Assembly (NCBI RefSeq): GCF_000786205.1
Contig: NZ_JROH01000017.1
Coordinates: forward strand, 1-64,000
Direction of reading: 5' to 3'
DNA length: 64,000 nucleotides
Origin: Sphingomonas sp. 37zxx
GTDB taxonomy: Bacteria; Pseudomonadota; Alphaproteobacteria; Sphingomonadales; Sphingomonadaceae
This document shows positions 58,021-64,000 of the stretch, one piece after another. The first letter of the stretch is position 1. Every line of letters starts with the position of its first letter. A program made the position numbers and the translations under genes. The notes beneath the pieces were generated by a model. The model did not search any database. It saw only the letters and a program-made list of their open reading frames with translations, and was not told where the DNA came from.

Positions 58021-60420
58021 ATGTCGAGATTCGGCAAAATCCTGCTTGCGTCCGCCACGGCATTCCCAATGCTACCCGGACTCGCGCAGGCACAGCAGGC
58101 ACCATCTGAGACAGTGCAGGAGCCGCCCTCCGCACAAACGGCGGATTCGCTGGACGAAATTGTCGTTACCGCGCGCCGCCGGGCGGAAAGCCAGCAGGAC
58201 GTGCCGATTTCCATCACCACGCTGAGCGGCGACGATCTCGTCAAGATGGGGGTCACCGATCTCATCCAGTTGGCGCGTCAGGTGCCGAGCGTCATCATCG
58301 CCGGGGCTTCCACCAATCCCCAGCTTCTGACGATCGGCATCCGTGGCATCCGCCAGAAGGAAGGCCATATGTTCTTCGAGAACTCGGCCTCGATCGTCTA
58401 TAATCAGGCCGTCATCCCCCAGCCGATCGGCGTGGGGGACCAGATGTTCGACATCTCCGACGTCCAGATCCTGAAAGGTCCGCAGGGCACGTTGTTCGGC
58501 CGCAACTCGACCGCAGGTGCGCTGGTCGTCGCGCCCAATATGGCAAGCACCGATCGCCTTTCCGGATCGGCGATCGTTTCGCTCGGCAATTATGGCATGA
58601 AGCGGTTTCAGGGCGTGCTGAACGTCCCGCTTACGCAGACACTGGCGATCCGCGTGGCTGGCGAACACCGCGACCGCGACGGATACATGACGAACCAGCT
58701 CACCGGCGATCGGTGGAACAACATCAACAGCGAGGCGCTGCGCGGATCGCTGACATGGGAACCCAGCGGTTCGGTCCGAAGCTATCTGACGGTCGACTAT
58801 GTGGAATCGGCAACGGCACCCTCAGCCATCATTCTCGTGGATTTCCTTGCTGGCGGCAGCGGCAACCTGCTGGGCGGCGTAGCGGCCAGCCAGCGCCTGC
58901 TGGCGGAACAGCGCGCGCGCGGAACCTGGAACTTCGTCAGCGAGACGGGCACCGAAAGTCCCAGGGACTTGCTGCGCGCTTCGGCGTGTGCGCCCGGATC
59001 GGCAACGCCGTTCCAGCAAATCTGCCAGCCCGACGACATCAATCAGACGTTCACGATGCAGCTATGGGGGCTCAACCATCGGTTCGAAGTCGATATCGGC
59101 GACAATCTGACGCTGAAGAACATCCTTGCCTTTCGCCGCTATACGCGATCGACCTATCAGTCTTCGTGGAACGCCGCTTCGGCCGTTGGCGCGTCCGGCC
59201 CCGGCAACATGGCGATCACCCAGAGCCCCGACGGGGTGGACACATTCAGCGAGGAACTCAACCTCACCGGCAAGGCGCTGGGCGGTGACCTCAGCTATTC
59301 GGCAGGCGTCTTCTATCTCCAGAACCAGGGCACCGAGAGCAATTGGTCGTTCAACGGCATCGGCAGCGGCACTTCCACCGCGCTGAACCAGGGGCTGGGC
59401 TATATGCAGCTCAAGGCCGTCGGCCTCTATGCGCAGACCACGCTGGCGCTGACCCGTCGGCTGAACCTCACCGCCGGGCTACGCTACAACCGGGACGAGA
59501 AATATGCCCGGCGCACCGATATCAGCACCAATGTCATCACCGGCGCGGCCACCTGCAACCTCTTTGCCGGCAGCAGCGCCACGCGCCTTCCGGTCGATCA
59601 GTGCGAGCTTGTCGGCGACCGGCATTGGGATGCACTGACCTGGACAGGCGCGATCGATTACAAGCTGGTCGACGATACGCTGGTCTATGCCTCGGTTTCG
59701 CGCGGCTATCGCTCGGGCAGCTTCTTTCCCCGCGCCAACCGTGCCAGCCTGTTCGCCTTTGATCCGGAATATGTCGTCAGTTATGAAACGGGCGTGAAGT
59801 CCGAATGGCGGCTGGCGGGACGCCCGGTTCGCACGAACCTGGCACTGTATCGCGCCAATGTGACGGACATGCAGGTGCCCGTGCAGGATCCAACGACAAT
59901 CCCGCTGACCGGCTTCATCAACAATGCCGGTCGCGCCCATTATCAGGGCGGCGAGTTCGAAATGCTGGTTCGCCCCACCAACGCGCTGACCATCAACGCC
60001 TTTGCATCCTATACCGCGTTCAAATTCGACGAGTATTCCGACGGTGTCAACGATCTGTCGCACGAGACGGCGCCCAATCCGATCAGCCCATGGGTAGCAG
60101 GCGGATCGATCGACTATGCCATTCCGCTTTCGGGCAGGAGCGAGATGAACCTGCGGGCCGACGTGACTTGGACGAGCGCATTCGTAACCGACAATCGCTT
60201 CCCCGCCCTGAAAGGCGATTGGCCACAACCCGCCAGCACGATCGTGAATCTGCGGGCGGACTGGAGCCATTTTCTGGACTCGCCCGTCTCGCTGGGCCTG
60301 TTCGTCACGAACCTGACGAACGCATTCTACAGCAATGGCGGCACCTGCCTGTCCGGGATCTGCTCGATCGTACCGAGCCCTCCCCGGATGTGGGGCGCCG
60401 ATATCAGCGTCCGGTTCTGA
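58021..60420 (+). CDS. TonB-dependent outer-membrane receptor
   Basis: A 799-residue TonB-dependent transporter. The signal peptide ends near AQAQ (22-25), the TonB box EIVVTARR is at 46-53, the plug has VQILKGPQGTLFGRNSTAGALVV, and the barrel ends in the canonical terminal phenylalanine (DISVRF). It is followed by an alpha/beta hydrolase and MFS carriers, a common sphingomonad import-and-processing set. It is distinct from the receptor at 9777, so two different ligands or stages may be served. AAAAGGGGAGAGGAC precedes the ATG. Confidence 0.94.
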   Translation: MSRFGKILLASATAFPMLPGLAQAQQAPSETVQEPPSAQTADSLDEIVVTARRRAESQQDVPISITTLSGDDLVKMGVTDLIQLARQVPSVIIAGASTNPQLLTIGIRGIRQKEGHMFFENSASIVYNQAVIPQPIGVGDQMFDISDVQILKGPQGTLFGRNSTAGALVVAPNMASTDRLSGSAIVSLGNYGMKRFQGVLNVPLTQTLAIRVAGEHRDRDGYMTNQLTGDRWNNINSEALRGSLTWEPSGSVRSYLTVDYVESATAPSAIILVDFLAGGSGNLLGGVAASQRLLAEQRARGTWNFVSETGTESPRDLLRASACAPGSATPFQQICQPDDINQTFTMQLWGLNHRFEVDIGDNLTLKNILAFRRYTRSTYQSSWNAASAVGASGPGNMAITQSPDGVDTFSEELNLTGKALGGDLSYSAGVFYLQNQGTESNWSFNGIGSGTSTALNQGLGYMQLKAVGLYAQTTLALTRRLNLTAGLRYNRDEKYARRTDISTNVITGAATCNLFAGSSATRLPVDQCELVGDRHWDALTWTGAIDYKLVDDTLVYASVSRGYRSGSFFPRANRASLFAFDPEYVVSYETGVKSEWRLAGRPVRTNLALYRANVTDMQVPVQDPTTIPLTGFINNAGRAHYQGGEFEMLVRPTNALTINAFASYTAFKFDEYSDGVNDLSHETAPNPISPWVAGGSIDYAIPLSGRSEMNLRADVTWTSAFVTDNRFPALKGDWPQPASTIVNLRADWSHFLDSPVSLGLFVTNLTNAFYSNGGTCLSGICSIVPSPPRMWGADISVRF

Positions 60421-60446
60421 TCCTACTGCTCGAACGGGCCGAACAG

Positions 60447-61475
60447 ATGAAACGCATTCCCCTGCGCATTGATGTGACAGAGATATTCGGCGGCGGTTCG
60501 CCGCAGCATATCGCCGGAACGCTGTTCGCGCCCGAAACCGTGTCGATGTCGCCGCAAATCGTGATGTTCGCCGCGCCCGGTGGCGGCTATTCGCAGGGCT
60601 ACTATGACATCCGCTTCGATGGGCTGTCGGGCTATAGCCAGGCCGAACATCATATTCGCCAAGGCATCGTGTTGATTGCCTTTGACCCATTGGGCGTCGG
60701 CCAGAGCAGCGTCGATCGGCTGGCGGATCTTACCGTCGAAATCCTTGCCGAAACGGGCGATCTGTTCGTCCGCACGGTGATGGAACGGCTTCTGGCGGGC
60801 ACGCTGGAAGACGCGCTGGCGGTGCCGGACACGGTGTTCGTCGTGGGGGTGGGCCAGTCGCTGGGCGGCGGGCTGACGATCCTGATGCAAGGCCGCCACG
60901 CCAGCTTCGACGCGATCATCGTGCTGGGCAAAAGCGCCATCCATACCCAGCTCCCCCAGCCGAGCCGCGCGCAATTTGCCGCAACGCGCACCGCCACTTT
61001 GGCATACACGCGCGACACCCCCGCCGATCAGCAGATTTCCGACGAAGCCGCCGGGGCGATCGTCGATTATGCCTATGCCTTTCATTGGGGCACCGAACCG
61101 CAGGCGCTGCGCGACGCCGATCTGGCAACCGGCTTCAACCCGCGCCGGATCACCCCGCCCTGGGGCAGCGCAACCATGCCGATCGTGCGCGTGATGCGCG
61201 CGCCGGGAGCGTTGCGCGACGATGCTGCCAAGGTCACCGTGCCGGTCCTGCTGGCCTTTGGCGAGCGGGACGTCAGCGCGGACGTGCGGCTGGAGGCAAC
61301 GGCCTTTCCCCACAGCAACGACATAACGCTGCTGGTGGTCCCGCGCATGGCGCACATGCATAATTTCGCCGACACCCGCGCCCTGTTGTGGCGGCGGATT
61401 GTCGATTGGGCGCGAAGCCAGGCCCCGGCCCCGGCGGACACTTTCCCCGAACCCACCCGCCACGAAACCGCGTGA
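60447..61475 (+). CDS. Alpha/beta hydrolase
   Basis: A 342-residue alpha/beta-hydrolase-fold protein. The nucleophile elbow is GVGQSLGG with S138, the acid is probably the Asp of FGERDVS, and the histidine is in MAHMHNF. The oxyanion-hole segment is MFAAPGGGYSQGYYD. There is no signal peptide, so it is cytoplasmic. It is probably an esterase or lactonase acting on an imported ester. It lies 26 bases after the TonB-receptor stop. The frame is open upstream, but there it overlaps the receptor. Confidence 0.85.
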   Translation: MKRIPLRIDVTEIFGGGSPQHIAGTLFAPETVSMSPQIVMFAAPGGGYSQGYYDIRFDGLSGYSQAEHHIRQGIVLIAFDPLGVGQSSVDRLADLTVEILAETGDLFVRTVMERLLAGTLEDALAVPDTVFVVGVGQSLGGGLTILMQGRHASFDAIIVLGKSAIHTQLPQPSRAQFAATRTATLAYTRDTPADQQISDEAAGAIVDYAYAFHWGTEPQALRDADLATGFNPRRITPPWGSATMPIVRVMRAPGALRDDAAKVTVPVLLAFGERDVSADVRLEATAFPHSNDITLLVVPRMAHMHNFADTRALLWRRIVDWARSQAPAPADTFPEPTRHETA

Positions 61476-61522
61476 GTCCAATTCTCCCGCCCGGCAGCGC
61501 GGCACCGCAAAGGAACCGATGC

Positions 61523-62845
61523 ATGCAGAATGCCGAGAGTCCGTATCCCGGCAGGGGCCGATCAACCTATATCGTCGGCGTGCTGTTCCTCGGGTGGTTG
61601 TTCGCCTTTATTGACCGGCAGATCATCGGCCTCCTCGTCCCCGCGCTCAAGGCCAGCATGGGATTGAGCGACCTGCAAGTCAGCCTGTTGCAGGGTATTG
61701 CCTTCGCGTCCGTCTATGCGCTCGCCGGGCTGCCGATCGGGCGGATTGCGGACCGTACCGATCGCCGCCGGCTTATCGCGTTGGGCGTGGCGGTGTGGAG
61801 CATCGCCACGATTGGGTGCGGCTTCTGCACCAGCTTCGGCCAGTTGTTCGCCGCGCGGATGTGCGTGGGGCTGGGCGAGGCCTGCATCGCCCCGGCGGCG
61901 GTCTCGCTGCTGGCCGACGCCTTTCGCGCAGAGCATCGCGGCAAAGCGATCGCGTTCATGCAATTGGGCGCGCCGCTGGGAACATCGGTCGCGTTGTTCG
62001 GCGGAGGGCTGCTGCTGACCAGCCTCGCATCGGGCACATGGGCGCTTGGCCCGGATTCGGCGTGGCAGCCCTGGCAGATATTGTTCCTGGTCGCAGGCGC
62101 GCCGGGTCTGATCGTCGCGCTGCTGGTGCTGACCCTGGCCGAACCGCCACGCCGAAGCTCCAGCCATGTCCACCTCCCTGGTGATGATAGCGCCGGGCGG
62201 CTGTTCCGCTATCTGGGCGAGCATCGGGCGACTTTCGGGTTCACCTATATGCTCTATGCCTGTATTTTCGTGATGGGCTATGCCGTCACGTCCTGGGCAC
62301 CCACGGTGCTGATGCGCGTCCATGGCATGTCGCCCAAAGCGGCTGGCGGCACCTATGCCGCCGTTATCCTGTTCTGTTCGGCAAGCGCCTATGCCCTATC
62401 CGGCGTCATATCGGACATGTTGTGCAAGCGGCGACCGGGGGATGGGCGCATCCTGCTGCCGCTGTTCCTGATCCCGGTCGAGTTGGTGGCGATGACCGTC
62501 TATTATTTCGCGACCTCCACCGCGCTGACCATCGCGGCGCTGGCAGTGTCGGGCCTCAGCCTGGGCATGGCGTCGACCAGCGGCCTGCCGGCGCTTCAGG
62601 AAATCGCGCCCAACCGGCTGCGCGGGCAGATGGTGGCGCTCTATATGCTAGTGGCGAGCCTGGTCGGGCTGGGGTTGGGGCCGACGCTGGTGGGCCTGAT
62701 AACCGACCTGGTGTACCAGGATGAAATGCGCGTCCAGCAATCCTCTGCGCTGGTAGCGCTGGCTGCAGGCATCGTAGCGCTGGTGGTTGCCCAGGCACTG
62801 CCACGCCACTATCGACAGACCCGCGCGCTTCAGACGGGGAGATAG
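61523..62845 (+). CDS. MFS transporter (spinster-like)
   Basis: A 440-residue major-facilitator protein with about 12 membrane segments. The loop 2-3 motif is GRIADRTDRRRLIALG, and the RxxVGxGEA-type sequence in helix 4-5 (RMCVGLGEACIAPAAVSLLAD) is diagnostic of the spinster-like group common in sphingomonads beside TonB receptors. The start at 61523 follows AAAGGA; the frame opens earlier inside the hydrolase gene. It would move the receptor's ligand or a breakdown product across the inner membrane. Confidence 0.92.
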   Translation: MQNAESPYPGRGRSTYIVGVLFLGWLFAFIDRQIIGLLVPALKASMGLSDLQVSLLQGIAFASVYALAGLPIGRIADRTDRRRLIALGVAVWSIATIGCGFCTSFGQLFAARMCVGLGEACIAPAAVSLLADAFRAEHRGKAIAFMQLGAPLGTSVALFGGGLLLTSLASGTWALGPDSAWQPWQILFLVAGAPGLIVALLVLTLAEPPRRSSSHVHLPGDDSAGRLFRYLGEHRATFGFTYMLYACIFVMGYAVTSWAPTVLMRVHGMSPKAAGGTYAAVILFCSASAYALSGVISDMLCKRRPGDGRILLPLFLIPVELVAMTVYYFATSTALTIAALAVSGLSLGMASTSGLPALQEIAPNRLRGQMVALYMLVASLVGLGLGPTLVGLITDLVYQDEMRVQQSSALVALAAGIVALVVAQALPRHYRQTRALQTGR

Positions 62846-62871
62846 ACGATGCACCGGCCCGAATCTTGGCA

Positions 62872-64000
62872 ATGAACCAACGCGCGCGCGGATCCGGGAC
62901 AGGCAGCCTGTTGGCACCGCTCCGGCTGCCGCTGTTCCGGCGCATCTGGACCGCAAGCCTGTTGTCCAACCTGGGCTTCATGATCCTGTCGGTGGGTGCC
63001 GCCTGGAACATGACGCTGCTGTCCCCTCGCGCCGAACTGGTGGCGCTGGTGCAGACCGCGCTGATGTTGCCGATGATGTTGTTCGCGCTGCCCGCAGGTG
63101 CCATCGCCGACATGTATGATCGCCGCAAGGTGGCGCTGACGGCGCTGGTGATATCGCTGGTGGCGGGCGCCGGGCTTGCGGCGGCGGCCTTTGCGGGACT
63201 TGCCACGCCGTGGTTGCTGCTCGGCTTCTGCTTCCTGGTCGGCACCGGCATGGCATTGTTCAGCCCAAGCTGGCAGGCCGCCGTCGCCGAACAAGTCCCT
63301 TCGGAAGACCTGCCCTCGGCGGTGGCGCTCAATTCGATCAGCTTTAACGTGGCGCGCAGTATCGGGCCTGCGATCGGCGGGCTGATCGTCGCGGCGGCGG
63401 GCACTTCGCTTGCCTTTGCCGTCAACACGCTCTGCTATGTGCCGCTGTTCATCGCGATGATCCTGTGGCGCCGGACGCCGCTGCCTACGCGCCTGCCCCC
63501 CGAACGGATCGACCGCGCCGTCAGCTCGGGCGTCCGCTATGCCATCCACTCGCCGGCAATCCGTGCGGTTATCCTGCGCACCGCCGCGATCGGCATTCCC
63601 GGCAGCGCGATCTCGTCGCTGTTGCCGCTGGTGACGCGCGATCTGATCGCGGGCCAGGCGCAGACCTATGGCATATTGCTGGGCGCGTTCGGCATCGGTT
63701 CGGTGCTGGGTGCGATTGCCCTTCCCCGAATCCGCAACGCGCTTTCGGGCGAGGCGGCGCTGTCGCTGTCCAGCCTTTTGCTGGCGCTGTGCATCGCGGC
63801 GATCGGCCTGAGCCATATATTGGTGGCGACCATCCTCGCGCTGCTGATCGCCGGGGCATGTTGGATGACGGCGCTCACTTCGCTCAACGTGACCGTGCAG
63901 ATGTCGGTCCCGCGCTGGGTGGCCGGCAGGGCGCTGGCCGCCTATCAGACCGCGATCGCAGGCGGCGTCGCGGTGGGAAGCTGGATCTGGGGCAGCATTG
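62872..64000 (+). CDS. MFS transporter, EntS/MFS_3 type (partial, runs off the window)
   Basis: An open frame starting MNQRARGSGTGSLLAPLRLP at 62872 and still open at the window end (376 codons seen). It has several membrane helices, the loop motif GAIADMYDRRKVALTAL, NSISFNVARSIGPAIGGLIVAA and a second half beginning RAVILRTAAIG. This is the enterobactin-exporter-like MFS_3 group, often annotated as an MFS transporter or secretion effector. It begins 26 bases after the previous MFS gene and may be co-transcribed. No clear Shine-Dalgarno sequence is seen, and an upstream start is not excluded. Confidence 0.85.
   Translation, partial: MNQRARGSGTGSLLAPLRLPLFRRIWTASLLSNLGFMILSVGAAWNMTLLSPRAELVALVQTALMLPMMLFALPAGAIADMYDRRKVALTALVISLVAGAGLAAAAFAGLATPWLLLGFCFLVGTGMALFSPSWQAAVAEQVPSEDLPSAVALNSISFNVARSIGPAIGGLIVAAAGTSLAFAVNTLCYVPLFIAMILWRRTPLPTRLPPERIDRAVSSGVRYAIHSPAIRAVILRTAAIGIPGSAISSLLPLVTRDLIAGQAQTYGILLGAFGIGSVLGAIALPRIRNALSGEAALSLSSLLLALCIAAIGLSHILVATILALLIAGACWMTALTSLNVTVQMSVPRWVAGRALAAYQTAIAGGVAVGSWIWGSI

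Noticed and set aside
1..64000. CRISPR arrays, tRNA, rRNA or prophage genes
   Set aside because: I saw no regularly spaced repeats, tRNA-like cloverleaf with conserved TTCGAATC arm, rRNA, or phage structural genes.

Overview
The window is high-GC DNA that reads like an alphaproteobacterium of the Sphingomonadales. The evidence is two large TonB-dependent receptors with the 'EIVVTARR'-type TonB box, a spinster-like MFS carrier beside a receptor, dense ATGA-overlapped operons, and a large set of CoA-dependent catabolic genes typical of sphingomonad degradation islands. The assignment is by gene content only. There are no rRNA, tRNA, ribosomal or other core housekeeping genes, so the whole window looks like an accessory catabolic region. 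Its left edge carries an IS3-type transposase remnant followed by two IS-end-like repeats.

Layout. 1-345: transposase tail and repeats. 496-2423: TetR regulator divergent from an SDR and a small DoxX-like membrane protein. 2486-6439: aldehyde dehydrogenase and GMC oxidoreductase operon, divergent from a TetR regulator. 6461-9726: exported arylsulfatase with its formylglycine-generating maturase. 9777-13732: TonB receptor and cytochrome P450. 13921-19902: nitronate-monooxygenase-like protein, a catalytic-core-only E2 acyltransferase, Rieske oxygenase, AhpD-like protein, phytanoyl-CoA dioxygenase-like protein and a crotonase. 20051-29665: one long operon (SDR, thiolase-like lyase, DUF35 partner, crotonase, tandem-fused CoA-transferase, 2Fe-2S ferredoxin, aldehyde dehydrogenase, second CoA-transferase, GntR regulator). 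29696-34705: aldehyde dehydrogenase, and an operon of E1 alpha, E1 beta, a free lipoyl domain, a crotonase and a second ferredoxin. 34950-39218: acyl-CoA ligase, TesB thioesterase, SDR and a second GntR regulator. 39514-48791: beta-oxidation operon (crotonase, two acyl-CoA dehydrogenase pairs, CoA ligase, MaoC-type hydratase, and a canonical acyl-CoA dehydrogenase). 48854-56951: KstD-like flavoprotein, FadB-like fusion, two thiolases, crotonase and a second nitronate-monooxygenase-like protein. 57111-64000: TetR, second TonB receptor, alpha/beta hydrolase, and two MFS transporters, the last cut by the window end.

How the genes may work together (inference). A sulfated or otherwise bulky hydrophobic compound would enter through the TonB receptors and be desulfated in the periplasm. 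It would then be oxidised by GMC, SDR, P450, Rieske and aldehyde dehydrogenases, loaded onto CoA by ligases or CoA-transferases, and shortened by several parallel beta-oxidation modules plus a retro-aldol type side-chain cleavage (thiolase-like protein and DUF35). A heterotetrameric-type 2-oxoacid dehydrogenase, encoded in pieces, would oxidise a 2-oxoacid intermediate. The enzyme set (paired acyl-CoA dehydrogenases, KstD-like flavoprotein, Ltp2/ChsH2-like pair, P450 and ferredoxin) resembles steroid or isoprenoid catabolism, but no extradiol ring-cleavage dioxygenase is present and the substrate cannot be named from sequence.

The most striking non-coding signal is a short pseudo-palindrome, best copies TAGTCTACTA and TAGTTTACTA, with core GT-N2-AC and often followed by a GGTT-like element. 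It recurs about 50-160 bases upstream of most catabolic transcription units and fits an operator of a FadR-type GntR regulator, two of which are encoded here. It would tie the scattered operons into one regulon.
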